The notes under the pieces are model-generated. The model saw only the letters and a list, made by a program, of their open reading frames with translations. It was not told where the DNA came from and ran no database searches. Positions 11,141-21,733 of a stretch of DNA of 64,000 nt are shown piece after piece (position 1 is the stretch's first letter; each line of letters begins with the position of its first letter). The stretch covers positions 73,756-137,755 of the forward strand of contig NZ_JAHRBL010000009.1 of assembly GCF_019693445.1 (NCBI RefSeq), written 5' to 3'. Source of the DNA: Deinococcus aquaedulcis. Lineage in GTDB: Bacteria; Deinococcota; Deinococci; Deinococcales; Deinococcaceae. The position numbers and the translations under genes are program-made.

Positions 11141-11500
11141 GGCAGGCGAGGCGGGAGGAGACGGCCCAAGGCGTTGAGGGCTCCTTTTCTGGTCACGGGG
11201 GCCTCGTCTGCGGTGCCGCTTTGGCTATCGGCCTGAAGCGTTGTTGGAGCGCCCCAGATGGCAGCCGTCGGAATGATCCGTCCGCAGAGGGGGCCCACTC
11301 TCTGCGGCACGGCACGGGTCACTGCGGTCGGGTCAGCCGGCCCGGCCTGAACCGTTGCGGGCTCAGCGGTGGTCTTACAGCCTCCGCCGAATTCGTCCTG
11401 AGGCCAAAAAGCCGCCCTTCAACTCCGCCCGCGCCGCCTGTCTCTGGTGGGGACCCCGCAGAGCGGTGGAAGGTGCATCCCACCGCTTTGGCTTTTGCTC
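11141..11500. repeat. intergenic region with a diverged copy of the dispersed repeat
   Basis: No gene seen. The segment 11425-11460, read on the minus strand (AGACAGGCGGCGCGG, then GGAGTTGAAGGGC), matches the family at 7260 and 35295. A hairpin AGCGGTGG (11462-11469) / CCACCGCT (11480-11487) lies just past the Nudix gene stop and may help end either transcript. Confidence 0.45.
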
Positions 11501-11941
11501 TCAGACCAGCGGCGGCAGGCTGAGGGTGCGCTGTACTGGGCGCACCACGCCGCTGCGGCCGGCGGTCCAGTCGACCAGTCCGGCTTCGGCGTCTGGCAGC
11601 AGAGGTTTGGGAAGGGCACCGGGGGCAAACCAGCCCAGGGCGGTCAATTCGGCCGGATCGGGGCGCGGGGTGCCGCCCAGAACCCGCGCGGTAAACACCC
11701 AGGCCAGAATGTCCGGCCAGCCGCCGCCCTGTAGGCGATAGACGCCCACCACGCCGCTCAGTTCCACGTCCAGCCCCACCTCTTCGCGCACTTCTCGCAC
11801 GGCGGCTTCGGGGGCGGTTTCGCCGGGGTCTACCACGCCGCCTGGAAAGCCCCACAGGCGCAGGCCGTAACTCTGCTGCACCAGCAGCACCTGACCCTGG
11901 GGGTTGGTCAGCAGGGTGGCGGCACACTGGTGCAGCGACAT
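11501..11941 (-). CDS. Nudix hydrolase
   Basis: 146 residues with a complete Nudix box: [18 protein letters not shown] followed by REEVGLDV, so the magnesium-binding RE-x-x-EE glutamates are intact. The fold start [16 protein letters not shown] is typical. It hydrolyses a nucleoside-diphosphate-linked substrate that cannot be named from sequence. Divergent from the GGCT-like gene, sharing a 41-bp intergenic stretch. Confidence 0.9.
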   Translation of the reverse strand: MSLHQCAATLLTNPQGQVLLVQQSYGLRLWGFPGGVVDPGETAPEAAVREVREEVGLDVELSGVVGVYRLQGGGWPDILAWVFTARVLGGTPRPDPAELTALGWFAPGALPKPLLPDAEAGLVDWTAGRSGVVRPVQRTLSLPPLV

Positions 11942-11982
11942 ACCCCCACCATAGAACGCCCGGCCCCGCTACAGTGGCGGCC

Positions 11983-12432
11983 ATGACCCAAGGGCCCTGC
12001 GGCGTCTTTGTGTACGGCACCCTGATGCCCGGCGAGCGCAACGCCCACGTGGCGGCGCTGGGTGGCTCTTTCCGCGCCCAGCGCGCGGTGCTGCGTGGCT
12101 TTGCCCTTTACCACCTGAGCCCCGAAGCTTACCCCGCCCTGGTGCCGGGCCCCCCAGAGGCCCAGGTGCGCGGCCAGCTGCTGAGCTACACCCCCGAAGC
12201 GTGGCGTGAGGCCCTGCCCTTTCTGGACGACCTGGAAGGCCTGCACGACGCCCCACCCCTGTACACCCGTCAGCTCGTGACCCTGCACCTGGAAGGTGGG
12301 GGAGAGGCGCCCGCCTGGGTATACGTGTACGCCCGCACGGGGCGGCTGGGGCAGCCCGGCGCCGTGGCGGTCCCGGGCGGCGACTGGCGCGCCGTGCCGC
12401 ACCGCGACCGCCCGGCCCCCGGCGAGCGGTAA
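11983..12432 (+). CDS. gamma-glutamylcyclotransferase-like protein
   Basis: 149 residues of the AIG2/GGCT-like fold. The N-terminal [13 protein letters not shown] supplies the YGTLxxG substrate loop, and LDDLEG near the middle supplies the likely acidic catalytic residue. Such enzymes release 5-oxoproline from gamma-glutamyl compounds; the substrate is unknown. The ATG at 11983 is chosen over the upstream GTG (11974) because TACAGT ends 7 nt before it, fitting a leaderless mRNA. Confidence 0.8.
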   Translation: MTQGPCGVFVYGTLMPGERNAHVAALGGSFRAQRAVLRGFALYHLSPEAYPALVPGPPEAQVRGQLLSYTPEAWREALPFLDDLEGLHDAPPLYTRQLVTLHLEGGGEAPAWVYVYARTGRLGQPGAVAVPGGDWRAVPHRDRPAPGER

Positions 12433-12452
12433 AGCATCAGCGCCGCAGGCAT

Positions 12453-12484
12453 CAAAAAACTGCCACCCCAAAGCAGGGTGGCGG
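12453..12484 (-). terminator. rpsO terminator
   Basis: On the minus strand stem GCCACCC (12476-12482) / GGGTGGC (12462-12468), then AGTTTTTT. A canonical intrinsic terminator 18 bp past the rpsO stop. Confidence 0.9.
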
Positions 12485-12502
12485 TGACCATTCAGTCGGG
12501 GT

Positions 12503-12778
<276 letters not shown>

Positions 12779-12823
12779 GGGTGATGCCTCTCTTGTTATG
12801 AACGTCCCGCACGCGCCAGCCCG

Positions 12824-12881
12824 GCAAAAACGGGGGAGAACCCCCGGGGCCTGACCGTTCGCGGCGGCAAACGCGAGGATA
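12824..12881 (-). promoter_or_regulatory. rpsO promoter -10 and leader attenuator-like hairpin
   Basis: On the minus strand TATCCT (12876-12881) with TTGCTT 16 bp upstream. It is followed by hairpin CGGGGG-TTCT-CCCCCG (12831-12846) and five T residues (12826-12830). This is an intrinsic-terminator shape between promoter and start codon, so transcription may be attenuated before rpsO. Confidence 0.55.
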
Positions 12882-12913
12882 GCACGCCCGGGCACAGAAG
12901 CAAGCGGCCTCAC

Positions 12914-12943
12914 CTTGACACGGGCCCCCCTCGCCCCTAGTAT
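12914..12943 (+). promoter_or_regulatory. promoter of tRNA-Leu
   Basis: TTGACA (12914-12919), an 18-bp spacer, TAGTAT (12938-12943). The mature tRNA starts 20 bp downstream. Confidence 0.75.
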
Positions 12944-12961
12944 GGCTTCGCCTCTCTGAGA

Positions 12962-13085
<124 letters not shown>

Positions 13086-13139
13086 GTGCCCTTGTGCCGG
13101 TGGGCGGCGCTCTGGCCTCTGTTCCCAGCGCACCTGTGC

Positions 13140-13145
13140 TATGCT
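13140..13145 (+). promoter_or_regulatory. -10 box of the SRP RNA gene
   Basis: TATGCT lies 6-7 nt upstream of the predicted RNA 5' end at about 13152. Confidence 0.55.
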
Positions 13146-13151
13146 TCCGCC

Positions 13152-13256
<105 letters not shown>

Positions 13257-13272
13257 TTTTAGTGCCATCAAC

Positions 13273-13305
13273 GCGCGCGGCCCGTCCTAAAGAGGGGCCG
13301 CGCGC
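13273..13305. terminator. strong hairpin between SRP RNA and the 63-aa gene
   Basis: 11-bp stem GCGCGCGGCCC (13273-13283) / GGGCCGCGCGC (13295-13305). Probably terminates the minus-strand unit and backs up the SRP RNA T run. Confidence 0.6.
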
Positions 13306-13327
13306 TGTTGTGAGGCTGGCGAGCTTC

Positions 13328-13519
13328 TTACCGGGTCAGGCGGTCCAGGTCGCTCTGGGCCTGGCGTAGGCGTGCCTGCCGGGCTTCGCGCTCGGTGTAC
13401 ACGTGGGCGTGGGGGGTAAAGTGCTCGGTCAGCGGGGCAGGGTCGCCCACCTCGTGCCCCAGGGTGGGGCGCAGAACCGGGTGCAGCAGCGACAGCAGGG
13501 AGACGGGGTCCTGGCTCAT
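13328..13519 (-). CDS. small hypothetical protein
   Basis: 63 residues from MSQDPVSLLSLLHPVL (13519); the frame extends to 13546. Soluble, with a histidine-rich middle (TEHFTPHAHVYTERE) and a charged coiled C-terminus (ARQARLRQAQSDLDRL). Lies 69 bp downstream of the 122-aa gene on the same strand, so probably co-transcribed. No family recognised. Confidence 0.45.
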   Translation of the reverse strand: MSQDPVSLLSLLHPVLRPTLGHEVGDPAPLTEHFTPHAHVYTEREARQARLRQAQSDLDRLTR

Positions 13520-13588
13520 GGGCCCAGGGTCGCGCTCGCCTGTCACCGTGGGGTCTGCGCCGGGTCAGGGGCCCGTCAGCCGCCACGG

Positions 13589-13957
13589 TCAGCGGGTCTT
13601 GGGCTGCAGCACCAGCGCCTGGGTTTCTTTCACCACCGCCAGTTCGCGCAGTTGCTCGGGGTCCAGGTCGCCGGCCCCAGCCAGCGCCTCGGCCTTTTTG
13701 CGGTCAATGGTGGCCACCTCCAGCGCGGCGGCGTCGCCGAAGGTTTCCCGGAAGCGGTCCACGGGGTATTCCACCCGCCGCGAGACCTTCAGGGCGGCGC
13801 GGTACAGCTCGGTTTCGGCCTGCTGCCCGGTCTGCAGCGCAGCCTTGATGCGCGCGCCCAGTTCGTCGCGCTCGGCTTCCAGGCCCAGCAGGGTGTCGCG
13901 CAGCGTGGCGTAGCGCTCCAGCAGCTCGGCCAGCGAGAGGTCGTCGGGTTCGCTCAT
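13589..13957 (-). CDS. coiled-coil hypothetical protein
   Basis: 122 residues. An N-terminal coiled coil (LAELLERYATLRDTLLGLEA and on to about 45) leads to a compact C-terminal part with LKVSRRVEYPVDRFRETFG and ATIDRKKAEALAGAG. The shape resembles short phage-type coiled-coil proteins, but no family can be named. Divergent from the carbonic anhydrase gene. Confidence 0.6.
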   Translation of the reverse strand: MSEPDDLSLAELLERYATLRDTLLGLEAERDELGARIKAALQTGQQAETELYRAALKVSRRVEYPVDRFRETFGDAAALEVATIDRKKAEALAGAGDLDPEQLRELAVVKETQALVLQPKTR

Positions 13958-14016
13958 GGGCCCCAGGATAGACCCGGTGCAGCCCGGCCGGCGGCGCGGA
14001 CATTACCATGCCGCGC

Positions 14017-14739
<723 letters not shown>

Positions 14740-14764
14740 GGCGGCCTATAGCAAATGGTCAATG

Positions 14765-14810
14765 GCAGATGGCCGATGGCAGGGGCAACCCTGAGCCATC
14801 GGCCATCTGC
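14765..14810. terminator. bidirectional terminator hairpin
   Basis: Perfect 16-bp stem GCAGATGGCCGATGGC (14765-14780) / complement at 14795-14810, between the convergent carbonic anhydrase and aminopeptidase genes. Confidence 0.75.
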
Positions 14811-14831
14811 TATCAGCCTTGCGCTCTCCGC

Positions 14832-16067
<1,236 letters not shown>

Positions 16068-16127
16068 GTCAGGGTGCAGGATAGCGGGGCCCAGGGCCAG
16101 GGCGGCTGCCGGGGCCGGACACAGCCC

Positions 16128-16156
16128 TTGACGGCTGCCCCCCCGTTGCCTATAGT
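16128..16156 (+). promoter_or_regulatory. promoter of tRNA-Pro
   Basis: TTGACG (16128-16133), a 17-bp spacer, TATAGT (16151-16156); the tRNA begins at 16172. Confidence 0.8.
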
Positions 16157-16171
16157 TCTGTGGCTGGCCGT

Positions 16172-16251
<80 letters not shown>

Positions 16252-16254
16252 GAG

Positions 16255-16288
16255 AAGCTCCTCTTAGAGGGGCTTTTTTCTTTTTTCT
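16255..16288 (+). terminator. terminator after tRNA-Pro
   Basis: AAGCTCCTCT pairs with AGAGGGGCTT, followed by TTTTCTTTTTT. Confidence 0.9.
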
Positions 16289-16299
16289 GTAGGGGGCTC

Positions 16300-16380
16300 G
16301 GCGGCTGTTTGATAGCCCAGAGAGAACGCATACGGAACGGCCGGTCAAGTGCCGCAGAGGGCCACCCCTGGAGGTCACTC
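16300..16380. repeat. partial copy of the dispersed repeat (weak)
   Basis: Contains ACGCATACGGAACGGCCGG, like the CATACGGATTCCGG start of the copy near 7077, then GTGCCGCAGAGGGCC, like 52364-52378. The match is short, so the assignment is tentative. Confidence 0.35.
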
Positions 16381-16445
16381 TCCTTACGCGGGCTAGGTCA
16401 TCTGGCGGCGGCGCGCGGTGGGGGCGCTGGCCTACACTCGGGCGC

Positions 16446-17375
16446 ATGACGGAACAGGGCTCGGTGGTGCGGGCGGCGGCGGCGGCGTATCCGGTGGATT
16501 TTCTGGAGGGCTGGGCGGCCTACGAGGCCAAGCTCTCGCGCTGGGTGGGGGAGGCGGCGGCCCAGGGCGCGCAGCTGCTCGTTTTTCCCGAATACAGCCC
16601 GCTGGAACTGATCAGCCTGCTGCCCCGCGACCTTCACCACGATGTGTTGGGCATGCGCCCGGCGCTGCAGGCCTTCCTGCCCGAGTTCCTGGCCCTACAC
16701 GCCCGGCTGGCCCGCCAGCACGGCGTGGGGATCGTGGCGGGCAGCTATCCGGTGGCCCAGGGCGAGGGCTTTGTGAACCGCGCCTACGTGTTTGGCCCGG
16801 GCGGCACCCAGGCCCACCAGGACAAGCTGCTGATGACCCGTTTTGAGGCCGAGGAATGGGCGATTGCGCCCGGCGAAGGCGTGCGTGTGTTTGACCTGCC
16901 GCTGCCCGGCTGGACGCTGCGCTTTGGCATTGCCATCTGCTACGACAGCGAGTTCCCCACCCTGGCCCGCCAACTGGCTGAAGCCGGCGCGGAACTGCTG
17001 GTGGTGCCGTCGTTCACCGGCAGCCGCGCCGGGTACACGCGCGTGCGGGTGGGCAGCATGGCCCGTGCGCTGGAAAACCAGTGCTACGCCCTGCACGCGC
17101 CCCTGATTGCCAACGCCCCCTGGACCTACGCGGTGGAAGACGCCCACGGGGCCGCCGGCATTTACGCCCCCGCCGATAACGGCCTGCCCGCCGACGGCGT
17201 GGTGGCGCAGCGCGGCTGGAACGAGGCGGGCTGGCTGGTGGCCGACCTGGATCTGGCCCTGACCCGCCATGTGCGCGCCGACGGCCACGTATTGAACTGG
17301 CGCGACCGACAAATAGGCCAGAGCCGCCCCGGCCCCGCCGAGGTGGTGCCCCTGGCGGCCGAGGTGCCCGCGTGA
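16446..17375 (+). CDS. carbon-nitrogen hydrolase (nitrilase superfamily)
   Basis: 309 residues with the complete Glu-Lys-Cys triad: Glu in [11 protein letters not shown], Lys in [11 protein letters not shown], Cys in [11 protein letters not shown]. It cleaves an amide or nitrile; the substrate is not clear from sequence. TACACT ends 7 nt before the ATG (leaderless). The stop overlaps the GTG of the following acetyltransferase (GTGA), so the two are translationally coupled. Confidence 0.9.
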   Translation: MTEQGSVVRAAAAAYPVDFLEGWAAYEAKLSRWVGEAAAQGAQLLVFPEYSPLELISLLPRDLHHDVLGMRPALQAFLPEFLALHARLARQHGVGIVAGSYPVAQGEGFVNRAYVFGPGGTQAHQDKLLMTRFEAEEWAIAPGEGVRVFDLPLPGWTLRFGIAICYDSEFPTLARQLAEAGAELLVVPSFTGSRAGYTRVRVGSMARALENQCYALHAPLIANAPWTYAVEDAHGAAGIYAPADNGLPADGVVAQRGWNEAGWLVADLDLALTRHVRADGHVLNWRDRQIGQSRPGPAEVVPLAAEVPA

Positions 17376-17881
17376 CCGCCCCCAGCATTCGCCGCCTGAC
17401 CCTGGCCGATGCCCCCGCCTACCGTGAGGCCCGTCTCGCTGCCCTGCGCGCTGACCCCGACGCCTTTGTGACCACCGCCGAGCACTTCGCCGCGTGGCCG
17501 GCTGAACGGCTGGCCGAGCGCCTGGCCCCGGACGCCCCCGGCGTAACCCTGGGCGCCTTCCTGAAGGGTGACCTCGTGGGGCTGCTCACCCTGATGCGCG
17601 AGCAGCCCCCGACCCAGGCGCACCGCGTGAACATTTTCAGTGTGTCGGTGGCCCCGGCGGCGCGCGGGCAGGGCGTGGGCGAGGCGCTGGTGCGCGCAGC
17701 CATCGCCGAAGTGCAGACGTGGCCCGGCGTGACCGCCCTGAACCTCGCCGTCATGGACACCCAGCACGCCGCCCGGCGCCTGTACGAACGCTGCGGCTTT
17801 CGCGTGTGGGGCACCCAGCCGGACGCGGTGCGCCGGGACGGGCGGGTGCACGCAGAGCACTGGATGTGGCTGCCCCTTTAG
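17372..17881 (+). CDS. GNAT-family N-acetyltransferase
   Basis: 169 residues, GTG start overlapping the nitrilase stop. The acetyl-CoA binding loop is [16 protein letters not shown], and the C-terminal [19 protein letters not shown] is the typical GNAT motif B. The target is unknown; coupling to the nitrilase suggests a common amide- or amine-modifying role. Confidence 0.87.
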   Translation: MTAPSIRRLTLADAPAYREARLAALRADPDAFVTTAEHFAAWPAERLAERLAPDAPGVTLGAFLKGDLVGLLTLMREQPPTQAHRVNIFSVSVAPAARGQGVGEALVRAAIAEVQTWPGVTALNLAVMDTQHAARRLYERCGFRVWGTQPDAVRRDGRVHAEHWMWLPL

Positions 17882-17884
17882 CTT

Positions 17885-18415
17885 TCAGGGTGTGGGCCGA
17901 ACTGGAAACTGGCTGACCTGTGCCTCCCACTGCGCTATCAGCTTGCGCAGATCCTCCTCGGTGAGGGGAAAGTCGAGCCAGCATTCCAAGATCTCACCGG
18001 TTTCTGACCAGGCTGGTGAATGGTTTAGTTCATGGGCAAAGGGCGGCAGATACTCTGAACTCAGCGTGACGCGTAGGTGCAGCTGATCGTCCCGCTCAGG
18101 GTGTCTGAACCAGGGCGAGCGGGCCGCGATCATCAAGCAGGGTTCGGTGAAGGACTCCTCGCTGCTCAGCACGGCCCCCTGCCAGCCAATAAAGGTCGGG
18201 GCGTGTTCTGCCACCTCTGTCAGCCAGGTCCCCAGCCGCTGCGCCTCCTGCGCGGTCAAGCAGGGGTCTACCACCTCCCAGAGCCGGCCATCTGGCAAAG
18301 ACAGCTTTAGCCGCACATTCAGCCAGTTGGCATCCCATTCGTCTGTGGCCTCCGGGAACTGGTAGTCCAGGATTTCGAGAGACAGGTGAAGTCCACCACC
18401 GTTCTGCAGCTGCAT
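17885..18415 (-). CDS. WapI-like immunity protein
   Basis: 176 residues. LSLEILDYQFPEATDEWDAN followed by WLNVRLKLSL and DPCLTAQEAQRLGTWL match the WapI family pattern (ILxYEFP...DWDANWLNV...W...DPCLT), whose founder neutralises the WapA contact-dependent toxin. No toxin gene is adjacent, so this is an orphan immunity gene. Start MQLQNGGG is supported by TAAAAT 8 nt upstream on the minus strand (leaderless). Function by family resemblance only. Confidence 0.65.
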   Translation of the reverse strand: MQLQNGGGLHLSLEILDYQFPEATDEWDANWLNVRLKLSLPDGRLWEVVDPCLTAQEAQRLGTWLTEVAEHAPTFIGWQGAVLSSEESFTEPCLMIAARSPWFRHPERDDQLHLRVTLSSEYLPPFAHELNHSPAWSETGEILECWLDFPLTEEDLRKLIAQWEAQVSQFPVRPTP

Positions 18416-18480
18416 GTCTCTTGATTTTACCCGTCCCTGCCGCACGGACAAACTCGCCCCCACGCCCGTACACTGCCCCC

Positions 18481-19671
18481 ATGCCTGTCACCCTGTCCGA
18501 CCGCCTGAGCGCCGAACTCTCCGGCCTGCGTGAAAGTGGCCTGCTGATCAGCCCGCGCGTGCTTGACGCCCCGCAGCACGCCCGCACCACCGTGGACGGG
18601 CGCGAGGTCGTGAACCTTGCCAGCAACAATTACCTGGGCTTTGCCGACCACCCGGCCCTGAAGGCTCGCGCCGCCGAGTACCTGGAGAAATGGGGCGTGG
18701 GCGCCGGGGCCGTGCGCACCATTGCGGGCACCCTGCGCATTCACGAAGAACTCGAAGAGCAGATTGCCGGCTTCAAGCACACCGGCAGCGCGCTGGTGCT
18801 GCACAGCGGCTTTTCCACCAACCAGGGCGTGCTGGGCGGCCTGCTCAAAGAGGGTGACCTCGTGGTCAGCGACGAGCTGAACCACGCCAGCATCATTGAC
18901 GGCCTGCGCCTGACCAAGGCCACCCGCAAGGTCTTCAAGCACGCCGACCCCGAAGACCTGGACCGCGTGCTGCGCGAGAACCCCACCGAAGGCCTGATCA
19001 TGGTGGTCACCGATGGGGTGTTCAGCATGGACGGCGACGTGGCGCCGCTGGACAAACTCGTTGAGGTGGCCCGCAAGTACGGCGCCGTGACCTATGTGGA
19101 CGACGCCCACGGCAGCGGCGTGATGGGCGCGCAGGGCCGGGGCACGGTGCACCACTTCGGCTTTGAATACGCCGACGACGTGATTCAGGTGGGCACCCTG
19201 TCCAAAGCCTGGGGCGGCGTGGGCGGTTACGCGGCCGGGCACGCCAACCTGCGCCAGCTGCTGATCAACCGCGCCCGGCCCTACCTGTTCTCCACCGCCC
19301 AGGCCCCCGCCACCGTGGGGGCCCTGGCCGCCGCCCTGGACGAGGTGCAGCGCGACCCCACCCTGATGGAGCGGCTGTGGGACAACACCCGTTTCTTCAA
19401 GGCGGAATTGCAGCGCCTGGGCTTCGACACCTTTGGCAGCGTCACGCCCATTACGCCGGTCATTTTCGGGGAAGCGCCCGCCGCTTTCGAGGCCAGCCGC
19501 CGCCTGTTCGACGAGGGCATTTTCGCTGTGGGGCTGGGCTTCCCAACCGTGCCCCGCACCCTGGCCCGCATTCGTAACATCGTGACCGCCGAGCACACCC
19601 GCGACGATCTGGAACAGGCCCTGGCCGCCTACGAGAAGGTGGGCCGCGCCCTGGGCACGATTGGAGGCTGA
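18481..19671 (+). CDS. alpha-oxoamine synthase (glycine C-acetyltransferase / KBL or BioF type)
   Basis: 396 residues, PLP-dependent. SNNYLGFADHP opens the fold; DELNHASIIDG, TDGVFSMDGDVAPL, VDDAHGSG and the PLP lysine in GTLSKAWGGVGGY are all present. It condenses glycine or alanine with an acyl-CoA. Substrate choice (2-amino-3-oxobutyrate or 8-amino-7-oxononanoate) is not decided by sequence, and Thermus relatives accept several. TACACT lies 6 nt before the ATG. Stop and next start overlap. Confidence 0.9.
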   Translation: MPVTLSDRLSAELSGLRESGLLISPRVLDAPQHARTTVDGREVVNLASNNYLGFADHPALKARAAEYLEKWGVGAGAVRTIAGTLRIHEELEEQIAGFKHTGSALVLHSGFSTNQGVLGGLLKEGDLVVSDELNHASIIDGLRLTKATRKVFKHADPEDLDRVLRENPTEGLIMVVTDGVFSMDGDVAPLDKLVEVARKYGAVTYVDDAHGSGVMGAQGRGTVHHFGFEYADDVIQVGTLSKAWGGVGGYAAGHANLRQLLINRARPYLFSTAQAPATVGALAAALDEVQRDPTLMERLWDNTRFFKAELQRLGFDTFGSVTPITPVIFGEAPAAFEASRRLFDEGIFAVGLGFPTVPRTLARIRNIVTAEHTRDDLEQALAAYEKVGRALGTIGG

Positions 19672-20057
19672 TGGATTACCGGATTCGGGCCTCTGTTGAC
19701 CCGCTCGCGCTGGGGCAGCTGCGTGAGGTGGCCTGGGGCGGCGACGATGATGGCCAGGGCTGGCCGGCCATATTGTCCCGCTCGCTGACCTGGGTTACCG
19801 CCCATGACAGTGACGTGCTAATCGGCTTCGTTCATGCCGCTTGGGACGGGGGCGTTCATGCCTTTTTGCTGGACACCACCGTTCACCCGGCCTGGCAGCG
19901 GCGCGGCATCGGGACCGAACTGGTTCGCCGGGCGGCAGCTTCGGCGCGCGATCTGGGCGCCCAGTGGTTGCACGTGGACTACGAACCGCATCTGGCTGGC
20001 TTCCATGCGGCCTGCGGTTTTAGGCCGACAGCAGCGGGTCTGCTGCGGCTGAACTGA
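19671..20057 (+). CDS. GNAT-family N-acetyltransferase
   Basis: 128 residues. LDTTVHPAWQRRGIGTELVR is the acetyl-CoA site and HLAGFHAACGF is motif B. Start ATG at 19671 overlaps the previous stop, behind GGAGGC, so it is coupled to the oxoamine synthase. Substrate unknown. Confidence 0.87.
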   Translation: MDYRIRASVDPLALGQLREVAWGGDDDGQGWPAILSRSLTWVTAHDSDVLIGFVHAAWDGGVHAFLLDTTVHPAWQRRGIGTELVRRAAASARDLGAQWLHVDYEPHLAGFHAACGFRPTAAGLLRLN

Positions 20058-20103
20058 CCAGGGTTCCCTCCTGTCCCGGGCGGCGCGCCCTATCATGCCC
20101 CCC

Positions 20104-20823
20104 ATGACCAAGCGGCCAGCGGTGGGCGACCGGCAGGACAAGGGGCAGGACGTGCAGGCGATGTTCGCCGCCATTGCGCCCCGCTACGATCTGCTGAACC
20201 GGGTGCTGAGCCTGGGCGTGGACCGGGGCTGGCGCCGCGCGGCGGCCCAGGAGGCGCTGGCCCTGCAGCCCCGCCGCGTTCTGGACGTGGCCACCGGCAC
20301 CGCCGACTTTGCCTTGGAACTCAAGAGCCGCGCCCCAGCAGCCGAGGTGATCGGCAGCGATTTCGTGCCGCAGATGCTGGCCATTGGCCGCGAGAAGGCC
20401 CAGGCCCGCCACCTGAAGATCGCTCTGGAAGAGGGGGACGCCCTGAACCTGCCCTACCCCGACGGCCACTTTGACGCCGTGACCTGTGCCTTTGGCTTTC
20501 GCAACTTTGCGGACTACGAGCGCGGGCTGGCCGAATTCTGGCGGGTGCTGGCGCCGGGGGGCCGGGCGGTGATTCTGGAGTTCCCCCCGCCCCGACCCGG
20601 GCTGTTCGGGGCGCTGTTCCGCTTTTACTTTCAGCATGTCCTGCCGCGCATTGGCGCGCTGGTCAGCGGGAACGCCGGGGCCTACACCTATCTGCCCGAA
20701 AGCGTGCTGGCCTTTCCCGAGCCCGCTCGCCTGGAACGCATGATGCAGGCCACGGGCTTTCGCACCCGGCACCGGCTGCTCACCTTTGGCATTGCCGCCA
20801 TTCACGTGGGCGACAAGTTGTAG
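20104..20823 (+). CDS. menG: demethylmenaquinone methyltransferase
   Basis: 239 residues of the UbiE/MenG family: last step of menaquinone synthesis, SAM-dependent C-methylation. AMFAAIAPRYDLLNRVLSLG is the family start, RVLDVATGTADFALEL the SAM site, and TCAFGFRNFADYERGLAE the UbiE signature. ATG 20104 follows TATCAT by 7 nt; an in-frame ATG at 20095 is less likely. Confidence 0.94.
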   Translation: MTKRPAVGDRQDKGQDVQAMFAAIAPRYDLLNRVLSLGVDRGWRRAAAQEALALQPRRVLDVATGTADFALELKSRAPAAEVIGSDFVPQMLAIGREKAQARHLKIALEEGDALNLPYPDGHFDAVTCAFGFRNFADYERGLAEFWRVLAPGGRAVILEFPPPRPGLFGALFRFYFQHVLPRIGALVSGNAGAYTYLPESVLAFPEPARLERMMQATGFRTRHRLLTFGIAAIHVGDKL

Positions 20824-20826
20824 GGC

Positions 20827-21312
20827 TCAGCGGCTGGCGCTGAGAAGCCGGCCCTGGCCCAGCCACAGGCGCAGGGCGCAGGCCATCAGCAGGGCGCCCA
20901 GCGGAAAGGGCACCGCGCCCAGGTCCATGCGGGCGTCCACCCCCCGCGTGAACGACCCGAAGCGCCCGCGCACCTCGCCTGCGTAGTGGCGCAGGTTGAC
21001 GTCCAGGCCATCGGTGAAGGTGCCGTAGCGGCCCGTTACCGTGTCCGGGGTGAAATTCAGGGTCACGTCCACGCCCTCGGTGTAGCCCCCCAGGCGCACG
21101 GTCATCACGCCCGCTGCAATCTGCGCGCGCACGTCAAAGCCGTGGGTGATACCGCCCACGCGGCCCAGCAGCACGCCCTCGTCAATCCACACCGTCACGT
21201 CGGTGCCGTCTGTGTAGCCGCCCACGCGCCCCTTCAGGCGCTCGCCGTCCCAGGTGGCTTGCAGGGCCACCCCATCCGCAACACCGCCGAAGCGGCCTGA
21301 AAGAGCATCCAT
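20827..21312 (-). CDS. protein with six 22-residue tandem repeats and hydrophobic tail
   Basis: 161 residues. Residues 4-135 are six copies of a 22-residue unit, xxGRxGGxTDGxDVxxxxxx (for example LKGRVGGYTDGTDVTVWID and VTGRYGTFTDGLDVNLRHY). The pattern suggests a regular beta structure such as a solenoid. A C-terminal hydrophobic stretch (FPLGALLMACALRLWLG) may anchor it. No signal peptide or known family. On the minus strand CATAAT lies 6 nt before the ATG (leaderless). Confidence 0.65.
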   Translation of the reverse strand: MDALSGRFGGVADGVALQATWDGERLKGRVGGYTDGTDVTVWIDEGVLLGRVGGITHGFDVRAQIAAGVMTVRLGGYTEGVDVTLNFTPDTVTGRYGTFTDGLDVNLRHYAGEVRGRFGSFTRGVDARMDLGAVPFPLGALLMACALRLWLGQGRLLSASR

Positions 21313-21377
21313 ACGGGGATTATGGGTGATGGCCGAAGGGTGAGGGAAACGGGCCAAGTCAGAGATAGCCTAACCGA

Positions 21378-21407
21378 TATTGGAATCCAATAACGAAAAC
21401 GTATATT
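21378..21407 (+). promoter_or_regulatory. promoter and palindrome upstream of the padR-like gene
   Basis: TATATT (21402-21407) ends 5 nt before the ATG. The perfect palindrome TATTGG-AAT-CCAATA (21378-21392) covers the -35 position and is a candidate autoregulatory operator. Confidence 0.55.
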
Positions 21408-21412
21408 GATGT

Positions 21413-21733
21413 ATGCCAATTCATCACGGTGATCTGGAACTGTCGCTGCTGACGTTGCTGGAGGGGGGTGAGCGGTACGGCCTGGACCTGGCCAAGGAAC
21501 TGCACACGCTCACGGGGGGCGACCTGGCGCTGAATGCGGGCACCCTGTATCCGGCGCTGCACCGCATGGAACAGAGGGGCTGGCTGCAGAGCGAAAGCCG
21601 CCCCAGCAGCCGGGGCGGGCACCCCCTGCGGTACTACCGCCTCACCCCAGCCGGGCAGGCTGCGCTGGAGGCCAAGCGGGAGGCCTACCACCGCTGGCAC
21701 CAGGGCCTGACCGAGCGCTGGGGGAACCGGTGA
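21413..21733 (+). CDS. PadR-family transcriptional regulator
   Basis: 106 residues: winged helix with LSLLTLLEGGERYGLDLAKE, ALNAGTLYPALHRMEQRGWL and GGHPLRYYRLTPAGQAAL, the PadR hallmarks. It overlaps the following membrane-protein gene (GTGA), the usual PadR/permease-prefix arrangement, and probably represses its own operon through the upstream palindrome. Confidence 0.9.
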   Translation: MPIHHGDLELSLLTLLEGGERYGLDLAKELHTLTGGDLALNAGTLYPALHRMEQRGWLQSESRPSSRGGHPLRYYRLTPAGQAALEAKREAYHRWHQGLTERWGNR

